NCBI GenBank assembly: GCA_024405155.1
Contig: JAKSPC010000022.1
Location: 1 to 34,796, forward strand
Direction of reading: 5' to 3'
Source of the DNA: Lachnospiraceae bacterium
Lineage (GTDB): Bacteria > Bacillota > Clostridia > Lachnospirales > Lachnospiraceae
DNA: 34,796 nucleotides
Below the pieces are notes generated by a model, which was not told where the DNA came from, ran no database searches, and saw only the letters and a list, made by a program, of their open reading frames with translations. Positions within the stretch are counted from its first letter, which is position 1; each line of letters begins with the position of its first letter. Below, piece by piece: positions 7,491 to 15,889 of this stretch. The translations under genes were made by a program, and so were the position numbers.

Positions 7491-8029
7491 TGGAAATCAT
7501 TGATCTACACGCTCGAAAAAACCGGCATGTGAGCCGCTAGCCGCTTTAAGCCGTATCCGGCTCACATAAATGCGGAAACGTCTTTTGCCAATTTGGACCT
7601 CTGGCGCTCTGACCCCCGTTCCGGCTCACATCGCTTCCGAAAATCATGCTGAAATCGTCTCAAAATAGTTTACATAACTTTCTGCATGTGAGCCTAGCGG
7701 CGTCAAACCACGCCAGCGGCTCACATCGCAGTTTTTTGCCTCTGGCCGCATGTGAGCCGGAACGGCCTAAATGCTCCCTGCGGCTCACATGAGAGTTTTG
7801 CCCCCGGTCTACTGTAAGCCGGTACGGCATACACTAAAGCTTGAACCCCTTATTTCCAGGGCGCGTCAGCGCCCCATCGCATCCACTGGACTGCAGGGAA
7901 ACTGCTGTTCCGCCTGCAGAGCGAGCACGGAGTGCGAAGCGGCGCAGATGCGGAATGCAGTTTCCCAGACGGACACGCACAGCGAAGCCGCAGGCGCGAG
8001 CAGGGCGAGCTGCCAGGCTGAGGTGTGCG
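7491..8029 (+). repeat. Long direct repeat, right copy (contains element B)
   Basis: Second copy of the 540-bp repeat at 6137-6674. It begins TGGAAATCATTGATC and runs through element B and the 71-bp hairpin (7896-7966). Downstream it continues into an expanded tandem array (7979-8187) that is a single unit in the left copy. With its partner it brackets the HTH gene, so recombination between the copies would delete or circularise about 1354 bp. Confidence 0.93.
7527..7790 (+). repeat. Four-dyad intergenic element, copy B
   Basis: Dyads at 7527-7567, 7591-7631, 7686-7726 and 7750-7790 have the same spacings as copy A (23, 54, 23 bp). It is nearly identical to A except in dyad 3. The interior of dyad 3 (GGCGTCAAACCACGCC) resembles that of copy F rather than A and can form an inner 5-bp stem. 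Confidence 0.95.
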
Positions 8030-8187
8030 GACCCGTATGCCTTACGGCGTCAAGACATAAATTACACAGCGAAGCCGCGGACGCGAGCCAAGCGAGCGAC
8101 CAGGCTGAGGTGTGCGGACCCGCGTGTCCTGCGACGCCAAGCCAGCAAATACCACAGCGAAGCCGCAGGCGGAGGTGTGCGGACCCG
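7979..8187 (+). repeat. 87-88 bp tandem repeat, three units
   Basis: Three units begin ACAGCGAAGCCGC and end GAGGTGTGCGGACCCG, at 7979-8035, 8066-8122 and 8154-8187. The third has lost 23 internal bases. The stretches between units (30-31 bp) are homologous to each other and to the sequence after the single unit in repeat A, so this is a tandem duplication and not a CRISPR array. Confidence 0.85.
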
Positions 8188-8204
8188 CTTACCTACATGC
8201 TGTA

Positions 8205-8233
8205 TAAAAACGCGGGCGGTTTCGACCGCCCGC
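8205..8233 (-). terminator. Intrinsic terminator of the phosphohexomutase operon
   Basis: A perfect 9-bp stem GCGGGCGGT/ACCGCCCGC with a four-base loop is followed on the minus strand by GTTTTTAT. It lies about 105 bases past the stop at 8339 and should end transcription of the flippase-to-phosphohexomutase operon. Confidence 0.85.
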
Positions 8234-8338
8234 ACTTTTCGATATCTGATTTTCTTTGTCAATCCCGGCAGTACTTCTCAAAGAAGCATGTCACAGGAAC
8301 TTCTCCATTCCACGCCGGCCGGCGCCGAGGCGCTGTTT

Positions 8339-10072
8339 TTACCCTACCCAGGCGTCGATGAAGGCGACGAAGTTCTGCACCATCTCTTCCGCGTCGGCGG
8401 GATCGGCACCCTTGATGCCGAAATAAAACTTCACCTTGGGCTCCGTGCCGGAGGGACGCACGCAGATCCAGGCGTCGTCTTCCAGCTTGTAAAGGAGCAC
8501 GTTAGATTTGGGAAGTCCCGTAGGCGTCACCTTGCCAGTGGCCATGTCAAGCACTTCGTCCTTCTGGTAATCTTTCTTCTGAAGCACTTTGAAACCGCCG
8601 ATCTCCGTGGGCGTCTGGGCGCGCAGCTTCTCCATGAGAGCTGCCATCAGCTCCTTGCCTTCCTTGCCGGGGAAAGCCACGCTCTTGGTGTGCTCCCGGT
8701 AGTAGCCGTACTTTATGTACATGTCCGTCATGGCGTCGATAAGGGTCTTGCCCTGGCTCTTGTAGTAGGCTGCTGCCTCGCAAAGCGATGCCACTGCCGA
8801 AACGGCGTCCTTGTCTCTGGCATAGGTGCCGATAAGGCAGCCGTAGCTTTCCTCCATGCCGAACTGGTAGCGGATGTTTCCTTCCTTTTCCTGGCGAAGG
8901 ATCTCTCTGCCCATCCACTTGAAGCCGGTGAGGCACTCGATGGTCTCGCAGCCCCAGTAGCTTGCCACGGCCCGCATAAGGTCGGTGGAAACGATGGTCT
9001 TCATGACGCAGCCGTCCGCGGGAAGCGTGCCGCGGCGCTTGCGGCTTCCCAAGATATATTCGCAAAGAAGGGAGGCGGTCATGTTGCCGTTAAACAGCAC
9101 GTACTCTCCGTCTGCCTCGTTCTTCACATACATGCCCAGGCGGTCGGAATCCGGATCCGTGGCCAGCACGATGTCGGCGTCCTTTTCCTTCGCAAGCTTG
9201 AGAGCCAGGGTGAAGGTCTCCGGCATTTCGGGATTCGGGTAGGGGCAGGTGGGGAAATCTCCGTCCGGAACGGACTGCTCCGGCACGGTATAGACTTTCT
9301 TGAAGCCCAGGTCATTCATCACACGCATCACCGAGTTGTAGCCGGCGCCGTTTAAGGGCGTGTAGACGATGGTGATGTCTTCCGCCATGCGGCGGATCAT
9401 TTCCTTATCCACGATGGTGTCTTCCACGCAGCCGATGAACGCGTCGTCCACCTCTTTGCCGATGGTCACGTAAAGGCCGGCCTTTTCCGCATCCTCACGG
9501 GACATGGTCTTACAGGTCATCAGATCCTCGATGGCCAGCACTTCCGCCATGATACCGGAATCGTGGGGCGGCGTGATCTGGGCGCCGTCCTCCCAGTACA
9601 CCTTGTAGCCGTTGTAGTTGGAGGGATTGTGGGACGCGGTCACATTGATGCCGGCAATGCAGTGAAGCTGTCTTATGGTAAAGGAAAGCTCCGGCGTGGG
9701 GCGCAGGTCCTCGAAACGGTAGGCCCTGATGCCGTTTGCCGCGAAAGTCCTGGCCGCTTCGTCCGAAAACTCCTTCGAGAAATGGCGGGAATCGTAGGCG
9801 ATGGCCACGGAAAGCTCACGACCGGGCTCCGCATTTTTCAGGATGTAATTGGACAGTCCCTGGGTGGCCCGGCGCACCACGTACTTGTTCATGCGGTTGG
9901 TGCCGGCGCCGATAATGCCTCTGAGGCCTGCGGTGCCAAATTCCAGGTCGCAGTAGAAACGATCCTCGATCTCCTTTTCGTCTCCTTCGATGGCGCGAAG
10001 CTCTGCCTTTGTCTCCTCGTCGATGCCGGGAGCTTCCAGCCACGCGGTATACGCCTCTTTATACTTTTCCAT
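8339..10072 (-). CDS. Alpha-phosphohexomutase (phosphoglucomutase/phosphomannomutase)
   Basis: Cytoplasmic alpha-D-phosphohexomutase that interconverts hexose 1- and 6-phosphates, supplying glucose-1-phosphate for nucleotide-sugar synthesis. The 577-residue product fits the PgcA-like bacterial group. Family motifs are all present: phosphoserine loop TASHNP at 145-150 (Ser147), metal loop DPDSDR at 306-311, sugar-binding MEESYG at 406-411, and phosphate-binding RPSGTEPK near 540. The start ATG follows GGAGGTTACAT. It is the last gene of an operon with cca 27 bases upstream. It is a different subfamily from the mutase at 19458-20957. Confidence 0.93.
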   Translation of the reverse strand: MEKYKEAYTAWLEAPGIDEETKAELRAIEGDEKEIEDRFYCDLEFGTAGLRGIIGAGTNRMNKYVVRRATQGLSNYILKNAEPGRELSVAIAYDSRHFSKEFSDEAARTFAANGIRAYRFEDLRPTPELSFTIRQLHCIAGINVTASHNPSNYNGYKVYWEDGAQITPPHDSGIMAEVLAIEDLMTCKTMSREDAEKAGLYVTIGKEVDDAFIGCVEDTIVDKEMIRRMAEDITIVYTPLNGAGYNSVMRVMNDLGFKKVYTVPEQSVPDGDFPTCPYPNPEMPETFTLALKLAKEKDADIVLATDPDSDRLGMYVKNEADGEYVLFNGNMTASLLCEYILGSRKRRGTLPADGCVMKTIVSTDLMRAVASYWGCETIECLTGFKWMGREILRQEKEGNIRYQFGMEESYGCLIGTYARDKDAVSAVASLCEAAAYYKSQGKTLIDAMTDMYIKYGYYREHTKSVAFPGKEGKELMAALMEKLRAQTPTEIGGFKVLQKKDYQKDEVLDMATGKVTPTGLPKSNVLLYKLEDDAWICVRPSGTEPKVKFYFGIKGADPADAEEMVQNFVAFIDAWVG

Positions 10073-10099
10073 ATGTAACCTCCGTTTGTATTGAAGTGT

Positions 10100-11290
10100 T
10101 TACAGATACAGCTTTTCAAGTTCTTCCGCCGCATTTTTGGCGGGATCCCGGCGGACGGCTTCCAGCATGGCCTCCAAAAGGTCTCCCACTTTCGGGCCCG
10201 GTGTCACGCCGGCCTTTACCAGGTCGGAGCCGGTAAGCGCCAGATCCTTTAAGAAGATCGGCTCCTCTTTGGCGGTGACGTCCACGTAGATGGCCCGTAC
10301 CACCGAAACGTCCTGCCCCAGTTCTTCCTTTAAGGCCAGCAGGTCCTCGAAAAACTCGCGGCCCATGCGGCCGATGATGCACTTTAATTCGTACCGGTCC
10401 TCCGGCAGCTCCGCTTCCAGCATGGGAGCCAGCGTCACCGTGCCCCGGATGGTGTCGTTGTCTGCTTTCAGGCTTTTCAGGAACGCGGCGGCTGTCTCCG
10501 GCAGCGCGTGGCGGAAAAGCACCGCGTAGCGAAGGCAGCGTTTTTCCGTGGGGATCTCCGGCAGGCTCACGTCTGCGGGTTCCGTCACGCCGAAACCTTC
10601 GCCGATGTAAGGCGTCATCCCCAGGGCCTTTACCGCCTCGATGCGCTCGTGGCGGGCGGAGCAGATGAGCTTGGTGATCTCCGTGTACACACGCTCTTTT
10701 GAGATCCTGGCCAGGTTGGGGGCTTTTTCACGGATCGCGGCGGCCGTTTCGGCCTCGATCTCAAAGCCCAGCTGGGCGGAAAAGCGCACGGCGCGCAGGA
10801 TACGAAGGGCGTCTTCGTCGAAACGCTCCGCCGGCACGCCCACGCAGCGAATGACTTTGCGCTGCAGATCGCCCATGCCGTCGAACTTGTCCACCAGGCC
10901 GCAGCGGCAGTTGTAGGCCATGGCGTTGATGGTGAAGTCGCGGCGCTTTAAGTCTTCGGTGAGGCTGGGGGTGAACTCCACGTGGTCCGGGTGACGGCCG
11001 TCCGCGTAATTGCCGTCGATGCGGTAGGTGGTCACTTCGTAGGCGCCCATGGTGCCGTCACCGTGGTAGCACAGCACCGTCACCGTGCCGTGCTCGATGC
11101 CCGTATCCACCGTGTGGCGGAAAGTGGCCTTGATCTGTTCCGGCATGGCGGAGGTGGTCACGTCCCAGTCGTCCGGTGTGCGGCCCAGGCACGAATCGCG
11201 CACGCAGCCGCCCACGGCGTAGGCCTCGTAGCCCGCCGCTTCCAGAGTTTCGATCATATATATAACGTCTTCAGGTAAATTGATGGTCAT
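10100..11290 (-). CDS. cca: CCA-adding tRNA nucleotidyltransferase
   Basis: Adds or repairs the 3'-CCA end of tRNAs using CTP and ATP. The 396-residue product has the class II layout. GGCVRD is at 27-32, the catalytic DWDVTT at 41-46 supplies the metal-binding aspartates, and RRDFTINAMAYN is at 116-127. The RNA-binding helices follow, with DEDALRILRAVRFSAQLGF near residues 155-175. There is no HD domain. The ATG overlaps the stop of the upstream PLP enzyme (ATGA), indicating translational coupling. Confidence 0.95.
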   Translation of the reverse strand: MTINLPEDVIYMIETLEAAGYEAYAVGGCVRDSCLGRTPDDWDVTTSAMPEQIKATFRHTVDTGIEHGTVTVLCYHGDGTMGAYEVTTYRIDGNYADGRHPDHVEFTPSLTEDLKRRDFTINAMAYNCRCGLVDKFDGMGDLQRKVIRCVGVPAERFDEDALRILRAVRFSAQLGFEIEAETAAAIREKAPNLARISKERVYTEITKLICSARHERIEAVKALGMTPYIGEGFGVTEPADVSLPEIPTEKRCLRYAVLFRHALPETAAAFLKSLKADNDTIRGTVTLAPMLEAELPEDRYELKCIIGRMGREFFEDLLALKEELGQDVSVVRAIYVDVTAKEEPIFLKDLALTGSDLVKAGVTPGPKVGDLLEAMLEAVRRDPAKNAAEELEKLYL

Positions 11291-12465
11291 TTTTCTAACA
11301 TGTCGTAGTACAGCGGCGTGCCGCCGGTGTGGAGGAAAAGTACCTTGCCGGTGATGCCGCGTTTTTTGATCTCTTCCATGCTGCCGAAAAGCGCCTTGCC
11401 GGTGTAGACCGGGTCCAGGGGCATGGCGTGCGCCAGGGAGGTGGTGATGCAGAAATCTTCCAGGGAAGACGGGGCCGGGCCTGCTGCCGGATCTGTTGCC
11501 GCGCCTGTTGCCGCGGTCTGTCCGTATCCGCCTGCAAGATAAGCGTCGGTGATGGTGAACCGCTCGTCTTCCGGACCGATGGCTGCAAGGATTGCGTCCC
11601 TGCGGCGTGCCACCGAAATGCCGGTGATGTGACGTTCGCCGCCGTCCGGACCTGCTGCCGCGCCCGCTCCTGTCATGCCGGGCAAAGCGCCGGCGTCTGT
11701 CATGCCGGGCAAAGCGCCTTCGCCGCCTGCTGCCGCAATGAGCCCGCTTATCGTGCTGCCGGTGCCTACCGCGGTAAAGATCTCCGTAAAGTGATACTCC
11801 CCGTCAAAGAGCGCCTGCTCCTGCCTGAGGATCTCACCGTAAACTTCTTTGTACGCCCGGGAAAGCACTTCCTCGTTCCCGTGGCCGGTCTCGTCGCCGT
11901 AAACATAGAATGGGTTTTCTCCCCGGGCCCTGCTTTCGGCCAACACCCGAGCCACGGTCTCACCCACATGGGCGCTGTCCGTCTCCGCCACCTCAGCACC
12001 GGATGCCAGCACCAGGCGGTAATTTAAGGGAAGCTTTTCGGCCGCGGCGGCACCAGACTCCGTCTCCGTGCCCGTGAGCTCACCGCATCCTTGGGCCGCT
12101 CCCGTCCCTGTGCTGCATCTTCCCTTTTCTTGTTTCACGATGGCATAGCATTTCACGCCGGCGTCCTTCGCCATAAGGGCCACGGCCCGGTTCAGGTTGG
12201 ACGTGACGGACCCGTAGGTGATCACCGCGTCACAGCCGCGGCGGGACATTTCGGCAAAAATTTCGGCCGCAATGCGCACCTTGTTGCCGCCCATGGCCAC
12301 GGGGATCAGGTCGTCCCGCTTCACGTATAACTCGGCGCCGCCCACGTTCCCAAAGAACTCTATGGGCGTTGGGGCAAATGCCGACCCGCACATCGCAGAG
12401 CTCTTCGCGCTGCGAGACGCGCTACCACAGTCTGCATATTCTTTTGTGAACTCTTTTTTCTCCAT
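11287..12465 (-). CDS. PLP-dependent deaminase/D-cysteine desulfhydrase family protein
   Basis: Fold-type II PLP enzyme of the 1-aminocyclopropane-1-carboxylate deaminase/D-cysteine desulfhydrase family; the substrate is not determinable here. The N terminus has TPIEFF and LYVKRDDLIPVAMGGNKVR, where the lysine of GGNKVR is the expected PLP Schiff-base residue. GSVTSNLNRAVA and AVGTGSTISGL (phosphate cradle) follow, and the end has LFLHTGGTPLYYD. The 392 residues exceed the usual 330-340 because of low-complexity Ala/Gly/Pro segments. One comes from a tandem duplication of about 27 bp (repeated TGTCATGCCGGGCAAAGCGC near 11671-11718). The gene sits between the flippase and cca. Confidence 0.85.
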   Translation of the reverse strand: MEKKEFTKEYADCGSASRSAKSSAMCGSAFAPTPIEFFGNVGGAELYVKRDDLIPVAMGGNKVRIAAEIFAEMSRRGCDAVITYGSVTSNLNRAVALMAKDAGVKCYAIVKQEKGRCSTGTGAAQGCGELTGTETESGAAAAEKLPLNYRLVLASGAEVAETDSAHVGETVARVLAESRARGENPFYVYGDETGHGNEEVLSRAYKEVYGEILRQEQALFDGEYHFTEIFTAVGTGSTISGLIAAAGGEGALPGMTDAGALPGMTGAGAAAGPDGGERHITGISVARRRDAILAAIGPEDERFTITDAYLAGGYGQTAATGAATDPAAGPAPSSLEDFCITTSLAHAMPLDPVYTGKALFGSMEEIKKRGITGKVLFLHTGGTPLYYDMLEK

Positions 12466-12484
12466 TTTCCTTAAGGCCGGACAC

Positions 12485-13963
12485 TTATTTTCGCCCGCGA
12501 ACGCCTTTCACCGTCTCCAGAAGGAACCGGAAGCTCTCCAGCTTAAACGCCGCGGAAAGCACTGCGTACACTGCCACGCCCGCGATGATCTGCACGATCA
12601 TCACAAGAAGCGCGGTCCCGAACGTCGCCGCAGAAAGCCCAGCCAGTGACATGGCCCGTCCGGCCGCCCAGGCGCATACCGCCATTGTCCCCGCCGTAAG
12701 AAACTCCGGCAGCATATCTTTCCACTGCTCCATGGGACCGTAGCCGCAGAGTTTCCGGTTGGGCCAGGCGTTGATAAACGTGCACACATAGTCAAACAGT
12801 GCCTTCATAAAGATCATGGCGACCACGCCCCACCGCACGGAAAGCACCAGCACCAGAACGCCGATGGCTTTCTTTACGATCTCCAGTTTCAGATAAATAT
12901 CGCTCCTTCCGGAAGCGTTGATGGCCTGCAGGTTGGCGATGTGGATATGCCACACGGAAAAGGACAGGCAGCAAAGCCGTAGAAGCGTCACCGCTCCCAT
13001 CCACTCCTCGCCCAGGAGCACGCGCACCATGGGCTCCGCCACCGCCATGATCCCGAACATGGCCGGGAAGATGATGTAGCCGGAGACTTTCAGGGTCCGT
13101 TTCATGATCACACGGGTGCTTTCCCTGTCATCCTGGGTCTTCGAAAACGTAGGCAGAAGGACCGACTGCATGGTCATGGCCGCGGAGTTGGCGATCACCT
13201 GGGGGAACTGGTTGGCGCGGGTATAAAGGCCAACCATTTCGGCATTGTAAAGCCGGGAAATGACCGGCGTGTAAAGGTTCGTGTATATCGTGTCGATCAG
13301 CCCGGAGACCAGCACTTTCCACCCGTAGGAAAAAAGGCTCTTCACTTTTTCAAGTGAGAACACGCACTCCGCCTTCCAGGAAAGCAGCCTCCACAAGATC
13401 ACAGCCAGGAGCACGGATTTCGACAGCTGCTGGATGACCAGCGCCCACGTTCCCGCGCCCAAAACGGCTGCCGCGATGCCCGCCGCCCCTGCGATCACGT
13501 CCGCGATCACCGTGGCGATGCACTGGGTCCTGAAGTCCATCTGCCGGGAAATGTGCGCCAGGAGCACGCTTGTCACCGCGCCCGAAAACAGCATCAGCGA
13601 AAGCACCCGCAGCATGGGCGTGATCTCGGGATCCTTGAAGTACTTTGCCACCACGGGGGCCAGGCCGAAGATCACCGCGTAGAGCACGGCGGATACGCCC
13701 AGGCTCAGCCACAGTACGGAATGGAAGTCCGTTTCGTCCACGTCCTTTTTCTGGATGAGCGCCGTCTGGAAGCCGGTCTGGATGATCACGTTGGCAATGG
13801 CAATGAAAATGAGCATCACCGACATGGTGCCGTAGCGGCTGGGTCCCAGGATACGCGCCAGGATCAGCGAGATCACGAACGTAATGATCTGATCGCCGCC
13901 ATTTTCCACCGCCTTCCACAGGAAACCGGAAAGTATGCTCTTTTTCAGTGCAGAATCTTCCAT
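12485..13963 (-). CDS. Polysaccharide/lipid-linked oligosaccharide flippase (MOP superfamily)
   Basis: Multi-pass membrane protein of the Wzx/polysaccharide-transport group that should move lipid-linked sugar units across the cytoplasmic membrane. The 492-residue product has about 12-14 hydrophobic segments. The N terminus is of WzxC type (SGFLWKAVENGGDQIITFVISLILARILGPSRYG, in parts), with MDFRTQCIA, NQFPQVIANS and a central large loop. The ATG follows AAGGAGTTT. It heads an operon with the PLP enzyme (gap 19 bases), cca and the phosphohexomutase. Functionally it belongs with the glycosyltransferases at 29-34 kb. Confidence 0.88.
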   Translation of the reverse strand: MEDSALKKSILSGFLWKAVENGGDQIITFVISLILARILGPSRYGTMSVMLIFIAIANVIIQTGFQTALIQKKDVDETDFHSVLWLSLGVSAVLYAVIFGLAPVVAKYFKDPEITPMLRVLSLMLFSGAVTSVLLAHISRQMDFRTQCIATVIADVIAGAAGIAAAVLGAGTWALVIQQLSKSVLLAVILWRLLSWKAECVFSLEKVKSLFSYGWKVLVSGLIDTIYTNLYTPVISRLYNAEMVGLYTRANQFPQVIANSAAMTMQSVLLPTFSKTQDDRESTRVIMKRTLKVSGYIIFPAMFGIMAVAEPMVRVLLGEEWMGAVTLLRLCCLSFSVWHIHIANLQAINASGRSDIYLKLEIVKKAIGVLVLVLSVRWGVVAMIFMKALFDYVCTFINAWPNRKLCGYGPMEQWKDMLPEFLTAGTMAVCAWAAGRAMSLAGLSAATFGTALLVMIVQIIAGVAVYAVLSAAFKLESFRFLLETVKGVRGRK

Positions 13964-14055
13964 AAACTCCTTGTGCCCCTATGGCACCGCATGCCGTGAC
14001 GCTGCCCTCGCCGGGCAAATGTCTGTTCGCCGTGCAAATGCCATAATTCATACGC

Positions 14056-14061
14056 AGTATA
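14056..14061 (-). promoter_or_regulatory. Extended -10 promoter of the flippase operon
   Basis: On the minus strand TGCTATACT is an extended -10 element (TATACT with TGn before it). The -35 region 17 bases away (TGGAAG) is weak. It would give a leader of about 85 bases. Confidence 0.5.
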
Positions 14062-14159
14062 GCACAACCGCGCATGCACTTCCACAAAAACCGAAGGAAG
14101 CCCGATCCGCCTGTAGCGAAAAACGATTTCCGTACAATACGACAAAGGCCTGTCCGCGT

Positions 14160-15542
14160 TTATCCGCGTTTTTTTCGATACACCGTGGACCTGCCTCTTT
14201 TTTCCTGTATCAGCGTCCCTTCGGCGCAGAGTTCTTTCAACAGATCAAAAGCTCTGGTAGTACCCACACCCAGCATTCTTTCCGCGTCTTTTCGTGAGAA
14301 TTCTCCCTGTTCGTCTGCAAATTTCCGCAGCAGTTCCACGGCTGGTAAGCCGCCGCGTTTCTGCCTTTTCATCTGTTCCCGACTTTTCCGGGGCAGTATC
14401 GTTCCGCTCGCTTCCCTCAACGCCGAAGCTTCCCTCATCTGCTCTACCCTTCCGTAATTGAGGTTAGGAAGCGTAACGCGGAATACGCCTTCTGCCGTAT
14501 CGAATTTTGGAGAAAGCCCTGTTCCTTCATATCTGTCCAGGATCTTGCGGATCCCGGTACCATAGCTTTCAATGAGCTTCAGACGGTAGAACACGGCTGC
14601 CAGATTGGGATTCCGCGATTCTGAAACGCCTATGAAGATCGCTTCGTACGAGATCCCGGGAGCCAGCCCGCCCAAAGATACGAACTCGATCCGATCGTCC
14701 CTGATGTTTATGATGTTGCCCCCGGAAAAAGAATAATTCCGGTGTACGATGCTGTTCAGGAGTGCTTCTCTCAGGGCATCCGGCGGATAATCCATGTCAT
14801 CCACGCGATCCAGATAGTGAAACGTTGCCAGTGTCTTGTTATTCAGACAAAGATACCTGTAAACGTCTTTTAACTGCTTTAAAAGGGAACCTTCAAACTG
14901 TTCTCTGTCCCGAAAGATCTCACCGTCAAAGATCGCCGCCTTGATCACGAAAGGGCACTGGTCGGAAAGAAGCAGAGCCAGGTTGGTATACAGGCCATCC
15001 GAGCCGAGCATTTTGAGCGTTCTCATCTGTGCTTCACCGAAAGAAATACCGCGTTTTTCCATTTCTTCCTTCAGCGTTTCAAAGGTGAGCTGCTGCTCGA
15101 AACTGCGCATTTCTTCATAGGACTGCCCTGATGATTCCACGATCATCTTTCGGATCACGCTCTCACTCACGTTTCTGGAAGACGCCCCCACTCTGACAAA
15201 CACGCCCCCGGGTGTCAGCCCTTTTTGGGCAACAAAATACGGTCGTTCCGTCCCGGGGGATACGATACATTTCACAACGACAGCACCATCCATTCTGACC
15301 GGATCGATCCTCACAAAGGAGACAGGATCCGGCTTGACGGAACTTACGATCATTGCAGTCAGACGATTTGTAGTATCATCCGGGTCCGAAACCCCTTCCA
15401 CGCTGCCGTCATCCCGGATACCCACGTAGATCTCACCACCATCCGTATTCAAAAACGCCACGACCTCTTTGATCACACTGTCCGGCACGCTGCCATCGGT
15501 ACGGTTCAACTCTTTATATTCAATATTTGTATTCTCCGGCAT
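14160..15542 (-). CDS. AlbA_2/Schlafen-domain ATP-binding transcriptional regulator
   Basis: A 460-residue protein of the divergent AAA-4/AlbA_2 (Schlafen-like) group. The N terminus has IEYKE and KEVVAFLNTDGGEIYVGIRD (residues 7-44), then the GVFVRVGASSRNVS segment near 110. The middle has the ALREALLNSIVHRNYSFSG and ESYGTGIRKIL segments typical of the associated GHKL-like C-terminal domain. A winged helix-turn-helix follows (FSRKDAERMLGVGTTRAFDLL near 415-435). Family members are predicted nucleic-acid-binding regulators, often in defence or mobile regions; the target here is unknown. It stands alone behind its own promoter and lies next to element C. Confidence 0.82.
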   Translation of the reverse strand: MPENTNIEYKELNRTDGSVPDSVIKEVVAFLNTDGGEIYVGIRDDGSVEGVSDPDDTTNRLTAMIVSSVKPDPVSFVRIDPVRMDGAVVVKCIVSPGTERPYFVAQKGLTPGGVFVRVGASSRNVSESVIRKMIVESSGQSYEEMRSFEQQLTFETLKEEMEKRGISFGEAQMRTLKMLGSDGLYTNLALLLSDQCPFVIKAAIFDGEIFRDREQFEGSLLKQLKDVYRYLCLNNKTLATFHYLDRVDDMDYPPDALREALLNSIVHRNYSFSGGNIINIRDDRIEFVSLGGLAPGISYEAIFIGVSESRNPNLAAVFYRLKLIESYGTGIRKILDRYEGTGLSPKFDTAEGVFRVTLPNLNYGRVEQMREASALREASGTILPRKSREQMKRQKRGGLPAVELLRKFADEQGEFSRKDAERMLGVGTTRAFDLLKELCAEGTLIQEKRGRSTVYRKKRG

Positions 15543-15750
15543 ATCTCTTTTCCCTCTTCCGCTTACCCGCGATCTATTCTATGCTTACCTTGCGTTCTTT
15601 GCTTGCTCGCTGTTTGTTCATTGCTCTCTTACTTTTCACTCTTTTTTCTCCGCTTGCTTTTGTTCTTCGTCACCCTTGCTCTTCGCTCACTTTTGTTCTT
15701 CGCTTGTTTTTCTTTCTTTGCTTGCATTCTGTTTCTTTCACTCTTTCTTT
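15543..15750 (-). other. Purine-rich low-complexity leader
   Basis: The roughly 205-base untranslated leader of the AlbA_2 gene is almost free of pyrimidine runs on the transcribed strand, with quasi-repeats such as AAGCGAAGAACAAAAG. An internal ATG (15725-15727) opens a 32-codon frame to 15629 in which half the residues are Lys or Arg. There is no convincing ribosome binding site, so I do not call it a gene. Confidence 0.6.
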
Positions 15751-15757
15751 CACTGAA

Positions 15758-15786
15758 AGTATACAACTGAAAATTCTCGCCGTCAA
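15758..15786 (-). promoter_or_regulatory. Promoter of the AlbA_2 gene
   Basis: On the minus strand TTGACG (15781-15786), 17 bases and TATACT (15758-15763) form a strong sigma-A promoter. It lies about 215 bases upstream of the start codon, which defines the long leader. Confidence 0.75.
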
Positions 15787-15889
15787 CACATCTCACCTGC
15801 TTTTTCGACCGGACCGTCATGTCCCTTCCAGGGAGCCTCTTTTGATCCGAAAGCCGGTGAACGCACTTTTCTGCAAGCCCACCAACTTC

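Noticed and set aside
7979-8187. Possible CRISPR array (repeats with about 30-bp intervals)
   Set aside because: Only three units, the last truncated; the intervals are homologous to each other, repeats are 57 bp, and no cas gene is nearby. It is a tandem duplication.
7841-9355. Long plus-strand frame of 504 codons
   Set aside because: It runs through repeat B and antisense to the phosphohexomutase, whose motifs on the other strand are complete. A GC-driven shadow frame.
15629-15820. 63-codon basic frame as a gene
   Set aside because: It begins upstream of the promoter at 15758-15786, so its start would not be transcribed; only the internal 32-codon part could be, and it has no clear ribosome binding site.
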